Notes: a model not told the origin generated them from the sequence alone. 64,000 bases of DNA from Agrypnia vestita (GCA_016648135.1 JADDOH010007988.1:1-64000); one strand, 5' to 3'. Numbered from the stretch's first letter, positions 23,200-35,406 are shown. A program made the numbers and translations.

Positions 23200-26100
23200 C
23201 AACGTAAGGATTATTTACTCAAGCAAATATTGTAGTGTAAGTTTTCCTAAGTTACGGCGGTAATGTAACAGTGCACTTTGGCCGTGTGAATTTAATGCCG
23301 TGGTCAAAATTTTACTTCAAAAACATATTTTGAAAATCCTTTATTCGTCGATACGTATCAATGCATCTCTGAAACATTTCAGAAATGTTATGTTTCATTA
23401 TTAAATTATTGTATTTTTTTATTTAAAATTTAAAATGACGTCACCTGAATAGCACTAGCTACTTCAATATAGACAAAAGTTTAGCAAAGTAGCCAGCATC
23501 AGGTACAAACCTGTTTCCCTTACAGAATAATGTAATTTCTGTTTACAACGTATATATTTTAATACGTTTGAATACAATATTACTTTGTTTACAATTAAAT
23601 AATTTGTTAAGAATAATAAAATCTCTGTTAAATTCAATTAAGATTACGTTGTATTAGTGTATAAATAATAATATAATTTAAATAGGTAGATACCAATAAT
23701 AAATTCAATTTAAAAAAAGTTAAGTACTACTAGTACTATTAAAATATTTTTTAATGTCTATATATAACATATATCTCGTAATTAAAAATTATAAATTAAT
23801 TAAACCATATGTGTGTTAGGTCAAGTCCTGATTTCAGTAAAGCATACTTAAATTGCGGCCCCACTGTGATGGTAGGTAGATAGATAGGTAGGTAGGAACA
23901 CAGTCACATACATTTACCCTGATATACGAACAGTGCATCGGAGGCGACCGCCGTATAATCAACGGGGTAATTGAATTAAATTTAAATTCAACAAAACAAG
24001 ACATTAATTGAATTGAATTGCTTCATTCATACGGCGTACCTGCGTAGCGAGAATTTATTGTTTCGCCACCGGATTGCCTACGCTCGGCTCTCTGCACCAA
24101 AGACAACTACGAGCGCTTCATAGCGTATATGCAAAATAATTTCGAGTAGACATAGTAAAATAAACATTACCTATCGATAATATTAATTAAGGTAGAATAT
24201 AATTGATCCGCGTTACACTAAAAAAATTGTGAAATATTTTAAACGCAGCCGAAAAACTTTCGACAGTTTATTTGCAAAAATTCAAAAAAATATTCTTGAT
24301 GCATACTTATTGCTCCTGCATATGAATACATTTAAAATGATTAAATTACTTGTGTTCTTCTTTTTAGACGGTTTGTCTGCACAATAATTAATACAGTAGA
24401 TATTTAATAAAAAATATTTTATATGTCTTTAAAAATGCGGAATTAAAAAATTAGGCCAAGAATAAAAAAAACTTAATTCCATATCGTTATGAAAAAAAAT
24501 ATTGGGATTAGAAAATCCAGTTCCGGAATTCGGGATTCCAGACCGTTTTACAGTAATTGTGAATCTCGGGATTAGCACGTATACATACTCGTACCTACTT
24601 TGATTGGTTTCGGGATTGATATTTTATATTTAAATTTAAATTAAATCAGTGAAACACTCGGTGATGCTTTCGGACATATTATTCACAGTATTTTAACTTG
24701 AAACATCACAACTCACTTAAAAATGCACAATATTTTTTTTATGATATACATATATATATATATATAGCACTTGGTGTGGTGGAAGGGGAAGGTGGTGGAT
24801 TGGAATGGTGTCGGGATGGTACTGCGGACGATAGCTAAATAGCGGGTTTATATTTGCACTCGAGTAATGCCGAGTGTACATAACCAGTTAGAAGTAATAA
24901 ACACAGCCGTTTTGACGATAAGTCAAAGGTCATACATTAACTAATGGAAAATAAATAACATTTCAGTTAATTAATGCATGCAATGAAGAATATTAATGAA
25001 TTAATCGTAGACGGATATAATATTGCCTGCATAATTGTATTTTATCAGTAAGTATATGTATATAAACACAATGGGAGGTAAAGTTGAAGATCACAGAAAT
25101 TACCTGTTATGAAAATGTATTGAATTATTTGAGGTTAGAGTTCAATGATAAATACCATACCACAATTTTTTGTGTTTTTATTTTTATTTTTATAAACGAT
25201 AATTGTACTCAAACTGATCTTCTATCAGATTTTTGTTATAAACTCACTTCTATCAAACCTGAGTATCTTTATTTCTGTTCATTCTTCTTTTTGTACCTTG
25301 TCAGGTCCTCCCGGCGCTGGCGATCACTTGTACTAAAATCTCTCTGTCCTGTACAATATTTTAAGCAGTTATTTATTAATTATTAAAATCACTGCCGGTT
25401 ATAAGTAAATTTTTGAGTGATTTAATTATTCACAAATACTCAAACTGAAATCAAATCAATACCTTTAGGGTGCAGTGTATTCTTAAATAAAATGAATTAA
25501 TAAATTACCTGAAAAAAAAAGTGTGTATTTTGATTTAGATAATAATAATATAAAATAAAAATTCATAACCAAAAAGAGAAGTAAGACACTGCCATAGGTA
25601 AGTATTATATGATATCATAATAAACAAATAATAGTTTTCAATCTGACTGCAATTATAAGTCAATGCGTTCAATTTTTACTGATATTTTTATTCATAACCA
25701 AACCTCAAATAAATTTAATGGGTGTAACTCGTTAAAATGCCATCACTATCTATTGATTATAAAGTTTCGCTGTGTTCACTTTTTATAAATATTTATGATT
25801 TTTTTCAAAACAATTATAAATTACATCGGTTAAATAATTGAGTAATTGTTCTCGCGATGTCCAGAACCGTGAAGAAAAGCAGGAAAACAGATAAGCTAAG
25901 CGGTTGATGAACCTGGATCGTAAACCAAACACGTGTAAAATGAATGCTTTATGTATTAAACGCAAGTAGAAGTCCTGTGGGGGACAGACTTCATAAATCT
26001 GCGCCAGTTCTCGGTTTCACTTCCGGTTGTCTCCGGAGAAGCCGAGGGGTGGGGGGAAGGGAGGTATCTACACAAACACAACAAGAAACAGTTTAAATTA

Positions 26101-26450
26101 TTCCTACATTACTGGTTTTGAGTAATTTCGCTCTTCATACATTAAATATTAAACTCAATCACAAATTTGTAGTTACTAAACCATGACATTATTTTTATAT
26201 CCGCTTTCACTATTTTTTTATTTCCCTATTTAAAGAAACAACACAAATAAATGTCTACCATGCCACTTAAATGCACTAAAAAATCAGAAGAGTTTTTTAT
26301 ATCAAAGTAATGAATAATCTATTTTTTCTAGTAGGTGTATTCTTATCGAAATAATGGTTATTTTATAATAAATTGACCGGTGAATTCCGAAAAATTAATA
26401 TTTCGTAGACGTATATAGTATTCTCTAATTTAACTTAAATTTTTGAATTG
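23200..26450. other. Long stretch without a gene
   Basis: Contains AGATAGATAGGTAGGTAGG at about 23877, a GC-richer, possibly conserved patch at 23930-24140, (TA)n at 24747-24765 followed by a G-rich strand segment to 24820, and a GGGGTGGGGGGAAGGGAGG tract near 26046. No coding-like frame is seen on either strand. Confidence 0.45.
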
Positions 26451-26460
26451 CGGTACCTGC

Positions 26461-26559
26461 TTAGTCCAGGATTGTAGTTTTGTTCTCATCAGTTTAGTCC
26501 AGGATTGTAGTTTTATTCTGATCAGCTTAGTCCAGGATTGTAGTTTTGTTTTGTTCTAA
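26461..26559. repeat. 33-bp minisatellite, three copies, upstream of IMP-L2
   Basis: Units at 26461, 26494 and 26527 each begin TTAGTCCAGGATTGTAGTTT and end in TCATCAGT or TGATCAGC. The first two are 33 bp. The third loses the end after an extra TTTTG and is followed by GAGCTGATCATG. They lie about 260-360 bp before the likely splice acceptor of IMP-L2. Confidence 0.95.
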
Positions 26560-26780
26560 TCTTGAGCTGATCATGAAACAAAGATTATATATATTTATAT
26601 TTAATAAAAAATTTAAATGTATTCATTTTAGCGTACAAAAGGTAACTTTTAAAATAGAACCATATATTATTATCTGTATATTTTAAAAACCAACCGGAAT
26701 AGAATCCGTAACAATCACGAGCCGCATTCTATCGCTGAGCTAAATCAGATTGATACCTATAATTATTATGTAAACATAAT

Positions 26781-26917
26781 GTATCAGCTAAACTTTGAAT
26801 ATTTGATTATTGCAGATAAATACAGTTTTGCATCAGGTTTCAACGTACATAGTCTCATCGAATCAAATAATTTAAAAGGTCTAAAAAACGTCCAGCAATC
26901 GTCTGATCCCGCTAAGA
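26781..26917 (+). promoter_or_regulatory. Splice acceptor and 5' UTR of IMP-L2 coding exon
   Basis: CAGCTAAAC at 26785 is a fair branch site. TTTGATTATTGCAG ends at 26815 and would be the 3' splice site, leaving 102 nt of 5' UTR before the ATG. No TATA box or strong initiator is seen close to the ATG, so an upstream non-coding exon is likely. Confidence 0.45.
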
Positions 26918-27712
26918 ATGATGTCGATTTACTGCGCATGTGCGCTGGCGCTGCTGTCAGCAGCCTGCGGCTCTGCCAGCATTCCACGGTTCGAGGTCAC
27001 GAATCGGGACGACAACTTGATGGACAACACCCTGGAAGCAAACACCGAACCTGCCCGCCCTTCTTGGGTGAAGATAACACAGGAGCTCCCCGCCACGATC
27101 CACAGAGCATCCAGTGCACGCACAGAACTAGAGTGCTCCGCTTCTGGCTCGCCAGCACCTGTCATCACGTGGCTTAGAGACAACGCGCCAATCACAGAGG
27201 CCCGTGAGAGCAACACGCTTGTAGAGGGCAGCGAGCGAGGCGTCGTCAAGGCTCTCTCCAGGCTCATCCTAGATGACTACCACCCCATGGACAAAGTCGC
27301 CTACACTTGCATGGCCACGGTTGGTTCCATGACTGATTTCTCTACAGCCAATGTCTACGTCTCCCATAACGATTCAAAGTCCACAAAACTGCTCCTCAAC
27401 CGCGAAGAGTCGAGTTTAGCGGCTCCCGCCCAGCCGAGGATAGTTTTCTTTTACCAAACTGTGCTAGAAAATCAAGGAACTACCCTAGTGCTCCCCTGTA
27501 AAGTTGTAGGAAATCCAAGGCCTAAGGTACGCTGGATGAACAGTGATAATAGAGTCGTTAACAGACAGGACCCTAGAATGAGGGTTACGAGGTCTGGAGA
27601 GCTAGTCATCCGAGGTCTCCTCTGGTCGGATATGGGGGGTTACACGTGCGTGGCGAGAAACCTCTTCGGTAAGGACACCGCCAGTTCTTTCGTCTATCCG
27701 ACAGCCAATTAA
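26918..27712 (+). CDS. ImpL2: IMP-L2-like secreted two-Ig insulin-binding protein
   Basis: 264 residues in one exon. Residues 1-20 form a signal peptide (a Cys/Ala/Leu-rich core ending ACGSA). Two immunoglobulin domains follow: the first with Cys73, Trp85 (VITWLRDNAP) and Cys131 (VAYTCMA), the second with Cys194, Trp206 (VRWM) and Cys244 (GGYTCVARNLFG). The length, spacing and ending match the insect IMP-L2 family. N151-D-S is a glycosylation site in the linker. In Drosophila IMP-L2 is ecdysone-inducible, secreted, and binds insulin-like peptides to lower insulin signalling; I infer the same role here. The start has two adjacent ATGs at 26918 and 26921; the first gives the listed length. The coding part is much richer in GC than its surroundings and shows no breaks. 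Confidence in the family is high, in exact function moderate. Confidence 0.92.
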   Translation: MMSIYCACALALLSAACGSASIPRFEVTNRDDNLMDNTLEANTEPARPSWVKITQELPATIHRASSARTELECSASGSPAPVITWLRDNAPITEARESNTLVEGSERGVVKALSRLILDDYHPMDKVAYTCMATVGSMTDFSTANVYVSHNDSKSTKLLLNREESSLAAPAQPRIVFFYQTVLENQGTTLVLPCKVVGNPRPKVRWMNSDNRVVNRQDPRMRVTRSGELVIRGLLWSDMGGYTCVARNLFGKDTASSFVYPTAN

Positions 27713-28280
27713 GGAGACGGCTACAGGAGGATGGACCAATCAACCGATGTTCATCAACCTGACAAAAATAATCGCATCTTTACCACAATATTTTTACATT
27801 GTACCTAATTATTCATTAGAAATTATTAATCATTTACGAAGTGCATCAAAATTCATTGCTGTATTGTAAAAATAAGAATTGTGTTGTAATTTTTAATATA
27901 CTTATTGTTCACAAAATATTAATTTTGGATATCACAATTTTATTAGTATGAACATAATTATTTAGGAATAAAAAATATTAATCAAGTATTTTCATATATT
28001 TAGATTCTTTCATATATTAGGCGATTGCAATACAAATTCAATTTATTAAATTATAGAAATCGTAAAAAAATATACAAATTATTACTAACAAAACATATAA
28101 CTTTTTCAAAATTAAATATTAAGTTTTTTCTTACAAGACATCAATGAATAGGTACAAAGAACATGTATTATGTCAAAATAAACACAGTACTTAATAATGG
28201 AGTATTAAGAATCTTTTAATGTAATATATTTATTATTGTAACTATGCAGGTACCTATTTATTTATGTTTTCAAATAAAAA
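27713..28280 (+). other. IMP-L2 3' UTR with polyadenylation signals
   Basis: AT-rich DNA directly after the stop codon. AATAAA occurs at 27967-27972 and again at 28273-28278, giving a 3' UTR of about 0.3 or 0.6 kb. Confidence 0.5.
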
Positions 28281-28289
28281 AATATGTAC

Positions 28290-29376
28290 ATTTGTAGTAT
28301 TATTTTCATCATTAAGTGCATTTTTTAATTTTATTGTAATAATAATAATAATAAATTTATAAAACACTCAGCCGTCGAATCCAGACAAGGCACTGCTGGA
28401 AAAACGAAGTGATATAAAGTGTGTATAAAGGCGCATGAAGGACAGTACCTACAGAGGCGAGCGCGGTGTGAGCTATGATTAATTTATATTGCTTTTTGTA
28501 AGTCGAGTAGAGTGACACAAGTGTTACATACCTACCAACAATTACCAATAAATTGCTGAGACGAGAAATCTCATACGTATAGGTTTATACACCAAAATAT
28601 AGAATGCAGATTTTAACATGAAATTCATGGGTAAGAAGATGACAATGAAAATGTTTCCGAAAGACTTGGCTTGATTAAAGCCTGTTATGAACATAAATTA
28701 ACGACATTATTATCCTATACTCATAAAAATGTGGTGTCTTATCCTCTGAGCCTATGATAAGTAAGTATCTATATTAGGAAGACGGAATACCATTTAAATA
28801 TGGATCTTACAATTTTTGGATTTACACCTCTTTTTCTATTGTTTTCGACACGTATTTAAAGCGATTTTTACCGCAAAACAGCCGCAATAATCCAAGGGCA
28901 TTCGTTGTTTAGTCAGACATTCGTGTATTAAAAAGAACTTTTTTACAATGTGGTCTCTAAAATCACAATTTTTGTTGTTCAAACAATGATTCTCTTTCTC
29001 TCTTTATGGCTGTTCTCACCTTGAATTTTTACGACTCAATTGTTTTGCATATTTTTGAGTCATAAATCACACACATTTCGAACGGTACACCGCAAAACTG
29101 TGTCGTAACTTGCGTAACTGAGGTGAAACAAAAAAAATACATACCACCACCATGAGACCTGAAATCCTGTTATCTTTCAATAGGAGAAGACTGTTTGTTT
29201 TTTAAACAGGTACCTGTGTAAACACATATTTAAATTTTCGTAAAAAAATGGTTACATAATTTCTTTCTCTGTAATTCAAATATTAATGTTTTGACCTTCT
29301 TTAGGTCATATTCTTGCACACAACAATGTAATTTCTTTGGTTAGACCGGATTTTTTTTTATAATAGTATGCCAGTA
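28290..29376. other. Stretch without a gene
   Basis: (TAA)n at about 28338-28352, then AT-rich DNA with no coding-like frame. Confidence 0.5.
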
Positions 29377-30138
29377 TCAAACATAATAATTTCGTTGTTT
29401 GTCCGTCTGTCTGTCTAAACTTCCGGGAACGTCCGTAATTTTGTTCGAATTCACGGTTAAAAAAATAACCCATAACCAAGTTTTTATTATTCTCCCTTTC
29501 TGATCGGACCCATGGCTCGAGTCAGACTAGCCGAAACAAGTTTCGCACCTTCTCCACGCGTCGGGGTCCTTTCTCATTTGTATGGTTAATTTATTTATGG
29601 TTTATAATCCAAAATTGTACTATAATTAAATTTTTTAAACGAAAATTTATTAGATCATTTTTATCCTCGAAACGAGTCTGCTTGCAAAGTTTCAGCTCGA
29701 TTGGATCACAGAAAAGGGGTTAAAAATCGATCCAAAGTTGTTTCGGCAGACAAGCAGACGCTACGAGTTAAAAGAAAGAAAGTAAAAAACAAATTAAACG
29801 GCCGGAGATGGGGCTTGAACCCCGGGCCAGCAAATCCGAACCGGTCGCCTATTGGATGTAACTACCTACCGCCGCCTCTCCGTGGACCGCCAAAAGAGGC
29901 TATAAATATATACTAGGGCTTATGAAAGACGCGAACCATTTCATTTTCTGCCCCGCGCAATCACCAGGGTTTAAAATAGCACCTTTATTAACTGCCGGCA
30001 GGGTAATATAAAAAAAATCAAATATTTTTATAAAAATCTTTATTATTGCATCATGGATGTTGGCTACAAATAAGTAAATACTTATTCTTTAGGAACCGGC
30101 ATGTAAAAGTACCGTCATTTTTGACGGGTTACAGCTAG
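29377..30138 (+). mobile_element. Non-autonomous Helitron with 3' hairpin, full length
   Basis: Starts TCAAACATAATAATTTCG after an A and ends GGTTACAGCTAG before a T, the insertion signature of Helitrons (5' TC, 3' CTAG, A/T target). A perfect hairpin, CCGTCA TTTT TGACGG at 30112-30127, lies 11 bases before the end, as required for Helitron termination. It carries a GTCTGTCTGTC tract near the 5' end and, on the opposite strand, a tRNA-like segment (B-box-like GGGGTTCAAGCCCC at 29823-29810). There is no Rep/helicase frame. Other copies: 35407, 44245, 54332 and 61859. Confidence 0.85.
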
Positions 30139-30711
30139 TAATTTAATATTTCCAAACTCTCTAATAAATCTAAGCGGCAAAATATCTACATCTGTAATGG
30201 GCATGTGCAGCATAATAAACAACATGTCAAAATCTAATGTATGATAATTTCTCCAATTATATCATTTTTTTTATATATATAGATCCTAAAATGTATTCAT
30301 CGTTTATATTTTATTGGCACACCTATCATTTTGTAGATCTTTTTAAACAATAATCCACAACGCTGAATAACTTGATATTAGTGTGTTAATGTGGAGTTGC
30401 GAAGGTGTTTAACAATACCTACACAAGCGGCTGAGTTGAAACGGTATGAACGAGTTCTGCAAAACGTCCGATCCAGTTGATTCCGTTAAACATCATGTTG
30501 TAGCTATGTGGATAGGATAGCATACCTACGTGGTAATACATAGAAGCAATGTGTCTACTGTTTAGCAGAACGGAACAAGTACCTTTTTATGCACAAAAGT
30601 TCTTTTTAAAAATTTCCTGTGATCCCTCAACAATAGAGCGACTCTCGTGGTCCGGTGGGCTTGGCACCGGCTTTTCATTCCGGGGGTTAAGGGCTGTGTA
30701 AGATTCCCTGT

Positions 30712-30905
30712 AAGATCAAAATTGTGGGTCAGTAAAAAAATTGAACGAATTCAAGAATTTATATTAAGCATGATTTTGGAAGGGAAACATAAATAAAATA
30801 TAGATTCAGTACAATTTAAATTAGTAATCCTCAGTGACTGAATTCAAAACATTTATTTTTTTGGATATTGCTGTCTATGTTTTTACACCCCACAATTCAT
30901 TTAGG
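30712..30905. mobile_element. MITE copy, decayed
   Basis: Shares with the MITE at 31556 the internal sequence TTCAGTACA...TAAATTAGTAATCCTC and the right-arm GATATTGCTG...ATGTTTTTACACC. Outer arms ATTGTGGG and CCCACAAT are inverted. Ends are approximate. Confidence 0.6.
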
Positions 30906-30964
30906 TATATAATTTTCTGAGTCTGAGTATTTTGGAGTATTTACTGTTATAAATATAATAACTA

Positions 30965-31015
30965 TACAGCTTTCAAACTTAGCTTTACGTTTGTGCTATG
31001 AGAATAATACTAGGT
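30965..31015 (-). repeat. SINE body fragment
   Basis: The minus strand reads TTCTCATAGCACAAACG followed by AAAGCTAAGTTTG, closely matching the SINE body at 42445-42500 (TTTCATAGCACAAGC, then TTAGCTTAGTTTG). Confidence 0.6.
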
Positions 31016-31555
31016 TATTATTATTACTTATGAAATGAGGCGTGAACTTAATAACGTTAATTAACCATTATTACTGTATATTTGCTGCGCAATGGTCGAG
31101 TCAGTAATAAGTTTTAAGCATATAGTTGACTTTTAAAACCTACCTCGATAAAATTGAGTAGCTATAAGTGAGATTTCTAAAAATATTTGTAAACAATAGA
31201 ATCATTGAAAGAAGTAGAGACGACCCTAAAAATTATAAAAATAATGTAAAATTTTGATTATCCCTAACAATTTTTTTTTTAATAACAATATACGGAATGA
31301 TAAATATAAATGGAGAATCAATCATAATTAATAAAAAAAAAACTATGGTGACTTAACAAAATACACATCAATTCCGAGCCTACTACTAGGTACTTCATAA
31401 ACTTTCCAAAATTATTCAAAATGAAACTAACAAAAACAATGTTAAAAAATGATAAGTGATTACTTTAAGTATAATTTAAAATGAATACGTAATATGTAAC
31501 ATATTTAAATATTTTAAAATGGTGTTATCAGAGCACTCGCACCAACAAACTGCTA

Positions 31556-31908
31556 TGCAAGTTAGTGAATTTATTTGTTATTATTATACATAGATCATAT
31601 AAGTGGCGCATAAAAGCAAAGGCAGCTATATCCAAAAAATTAAAAAAAAATTGAATGCGGTCACCGGAGATTACTTATTTAAAATGTACTAAATTCTTGA
31701 TTGTTTGTATCTATCCCCTCCAAAATCATGCTCCGTATATTTTTTTAGGCTATGTTTCCGATATATAAAACCGTGAATTCAGTACATTATAAATTAGTAA
31801 TCCTCGATGAATACATTCATTTTTTTTTGATATTGCTGCTGCCTTTGCTTTTATGCACCACTTATATGATCTATGTGTAATAATAACAAATAAACGCACT
31901 AACTTGCA
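31556..31908. mobile_element. Palindromic MITE with TA target duplication
   Basis: Starts TGCAAGTTAGTG and ends with its inverse CACTAACTTGCA, each flanked by TA (31554-31555 and 31909-31910). The inverted arms run on for about 90 bp with few mismatches (left arm ACATAGATCATATAAGTGG, then GCATAAAAGCAAAGGCAGC). The centre includes AATTCAGTACATTATAAATT. There is no coding. The TA duplication points to mobilisation by a Tc1/mariner-type transposase, but the ends do not match the mariner in this window. Confidence 0.85.
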
Positions 31909-32424
31909 TATTATATAAGAATTACACACATAGTACATAGTATATAATATATAAAAATGACTACCCATCGTAGGGTCACAAATACGAATACTACAGTGGA
32001 TACGAATTGTGCATTGACAATGAAGTTTAAAAGGTAAAAATCAGATATACACACACATTTTATGACTGAACTATTTTTTTTTCATCGCACTATCATCTTC
32101 TTTGTATCTCTTCCTAATCTGTTACTTTTTTACTCGTTCAATGGTAAATATATTACAAAATTTTATTTCCTTAACGTTAATTACACTAGAGAATATATGC
32201 CACTTTATTAGAGCGGTACCTACTATTTCTATGTTCTTGAGGCATTTATTTTCACAACGATCGAGTTAATCAACACAAAATTGTGTTATATTAACTTGTC
32301 TATCGTCGTCTAAAGTAACTATCCCTGTTAATAATTTTGATTACATTTTCTTTGTTAATTTCAAAATTATTTCAAAAATTGATATTATATTTAACCTAAT
32401 CAGTATAAAATACTGACCTGGACC

Positions 32425-32560
32425 TTTTTACCGTGATCTCCAGGTGTATGTGTATTGAAGATCGAAGGAACCCATTATTTCAGGTCAGAAGACCTGATAT
32501 AATGGTTTTCTTCACTGATAGAAGCGATTACACCTTCACCGCGATTTGAAGGTTATATAC
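32425..32560. repeat. Imperfect foldback with perfect central hairpin
   Basis: The core at 32472-32505 is two 15-base arms, CCATTATTTCAGGTC and GACCTGATATAATGG, with one mismatch and an AGAA loop. Outside it AGGTGTA/TACACCT and TGAAGA/TCTTCA-like pairs extend the symmetry to about 130 bp. Confidence 0.65.
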
Positions 32561-32749
32561 ATACATGCTTACCTAGTAAGTATGTACAGGCAATACATAA
32601 TAAATTTAAGGAAAATTTTTATTAACGATGACTTTATTTTCTGCGGTTAAAACTTACAGGTGAGCTTCGAAAGAATGAACAAACTTATGAAATATTTAAC
32701 GTTAAATTTGTACTGTCGAGATTTTTTCTGAGAAAAGCTCATCCTTATA

Positions 32750-33155
32750 CCAACTAACTAACCATCACGCCGTTTTTCCGAGGGTTCCATACTCTTTCAT
32801 CCTTCTGTGTTGTCAATCTCATCCCTTACAATCAATCAATCCCATACATCTTCGCATGCAATTTTGAGACTTCTAACAGGACTATCTTCTAAAATCTGGA
32901 TAACGTGTTCATGCCAAGTCTTACGCCATCATCTATTTCTGACGCAGTCAACACTTGCCTCTTATGTTTTCCTTACCATTATTTCCTAATTCATTTTCAT
33001 AGTAAGCCCAAACCATCACATTTATTCATGCGTATATTGTGCGATGTAGTAAATGATGCAAAAGTGGTGTGCCAGGATAGAAGAGTGTGGCGTTCAATCC
33101 TCTCTGCCTACCCCTGCAGGGAAACGGCGTGATGGTTAGTTAGTTAGTTAGTTAG
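32750..33155. mobile_element. Two LINE 3' ends in head-to-head inverted arrangement
   Basis: The left part, on the minus strand, is a decayed LINE tail (CMRRCMG-like, then the terminal AACGGCGTGATGGTTAGTTAG at 32750-32775). The right part, on the plus strand from about 33020, reads NDAKVVCQDRRVWRSILSAY to the end of ORF2 and finishes with the same AACGGCGTGATGGTTAGTTAG at 33121. The outer ends are therefore inverted copies of the same LINE 3' terminus with a TTAG tail. The two copies differ in decay. Confidence 0.7.
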
Positions 33156-33159
33156 TAAA

Positions 33160-35400
33160 TGACTTTATGTTTGGATAATGTTTTAATTTTATTAAGTGTG
33201 TGAAAGATTTAATTATGTTGTGATTTTTCATTGTTGGTTTAAAAATAATGATCTGTTTTTTACTGTTTAATATAAAATAAAGTAAAAGACAGTGAATATG
33301 ATTCATTTCGTTAGTATTTTGGAGAGCGATAGATAAGGTAAGGTATTTTAAAACAAACGAAAAAAAATTGGTGACAACTCTGTCATTTCATCGTAGCGGT
33401 AATTGTATACTTACGTTAACTAAGCGTTATTAATGTTTAAATTAAATATATTTGTTAATAACTGGAAAGATTTAAGTGATATTTTTGATGCGAATTGTCT
33501 GACTGCACGCCTATAAAATTCGAGTGAGATCCAGAAGTGCTATTTCAACGAAGATTTAAAAATGCGTTTGGATTTAACCTTAATTCTGCTCAACTTTGGT
33601 TGTTAAGGCGATGTACGCCATAATAAAATAAAAATGCTCTACACACGTACGACACACACACATGCATATAAAAACATCTGAGGGTAAAAAATAAAAAGCA
33701 GATGCAAAAGTTCCCATTGTAAAACATTTACCCCAGTCCGCGGGGCGACAAGCACCACGAAAAGCAAGTTGAAAAAGTTAATAAATGGACTATTTTGTCA
33801 TATTGCTGTTAATGTGACTTCGGATAAACGCTAGGTGCTTTTTTACAATTCTGAATAAAAAAAACCCGTCACTTTTTTGGATGTTGTTCATTGTGTAGTT
33901 GGTACGGTATTATCGTGTCGTATATAATTTTTGCGACACGTAAACACAGTAATACGAGGATTTTCTATTAGAAATACGACTCTGAGAGTTTTCTAGTAAT
34001 AACTTAATAATTAGAATATAATATAAATTTAGATTAAATGTTATTCTATATTCATTATGGTTAAATGTTACTTAACAATATCTTAATAATATATACTACC
34101 ATTCAAAAATAACCTGCAAGGTTATTTTATCACGCTGTTTTTTGTGCTCTTTTCTGACAATCTTGAATAACGAATAAATTATAATTATCGTTGTATGCAG
34201 TAGTTAAAATTTATTTTATTTTTAATGAAAAAGATCGTGCTTCCAGGTAGGTACTCCTAAATAACATACAACGTATCATTATATTTATATTTATTCGCAT
34301 TGTTTTAAGGTGTCATTTTTACTTATTACAACCGTGAAGCATACATTATTCATTAGTAACAAAATTATTCCACATTTGCCTGTGGGTAGGTACTTACTTA
34401 GTTCATGCTGAAGACGGTAGGTACCGTAGAAGAAAGCCTTCGGAAGTGTTCCGAAAATCGTCGGCAGAATCAATCCCGACTACCGTTGCCTGTGTAGTGA
34501 AATAAATACATATTGGTAAAATTACAAATATCCTGAATGCTATAAGTATGTAATTTCAAAATACAGTGTCAGTCATATTCATTTCACAATGATTAAAAAT
34601 ACATAATTTAATTTTAAGTCTTTATTTAGAGGTGTTCGATTTTTCAAAAGAAGTAAATATGTAAATCATATTCAGGTGTATTTAAATAGTAAATACTTAT
34701 GTGATTCTTTCTGACAAAGAAACGTGGATTATCTGAATCAAGTAATCGTTAAATCGTTATTAAATGCAATTAGTTATTTATACAATTATAATCATATGAT
34801 ATGAAAAGTTATTAAAACATCTAATATGACTTTTTAAAGAAATCAACTGTCAAATTGCATCTCATAATTATTGTGCATTGTAAAATAATAATACGCCCGT
34901 ACGGCTTTAATAGAGAAATTAATTATTCATTGTATTTTAAAATGGAGAATCACCTTTACGTCTAAAATAGAATATTGAAAATGTTCATATTTATATAAAC
35001 GCAATAATTAATATGGTAAACAAAGTATGTAAAATATTTACCTTGCGCAAGAAGCCTACGTGAAGAAATAATTTAAAGTACGTGCATAGAATTAAAAATA
35101 TTACATATTATACTTATCTTTTTCTAGTAGGTACTTGCGATCATTATTTTACTTGAAGCTGCATTTTTATTGTTTTTTTAATTTTTTTTCTTTATATTTT
35201 TCATGCAGCGCATCTACCTAGACTTAGATTTTTCAGCCAGGATGTCCTTTGTCTTCCTGAACCTCTGTCTCTCTGCTCGCAAATTTGCCTTTAATGATGA
35301 GATCCAATATCTGGTATATTTCTGATTCCCTCACAATGTGGCCAAAATATTGCGCTTTTCCGGTTATAATTGCTTTAAGGAATTATTCATCTGAATAATA
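33160..35400. other. Stretch without a gene
   Basis: AT-rich. A patch near 33725-33790 (CCCAGTCCGCGGGGCGACAA) is GC-rich but short. No coding-like frame is seen. Confidence 0.5.
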
Positions 35401-35406
35401 ATCTCA

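Noticed and set aside
26779..27177. Overlapping 132-codon frame in another phase across the IMP-L2 start
   Set aside because: It starts upstream of the splice acceptor and runs out of phase with the clear Ig-domain protein; a shadow frame.
33121..33158. Telomere-type repeat (TTAG)n
   Set aside because: Insect telomeres are TTAGG; this TTAG run is the tail of a LINE 3' end.
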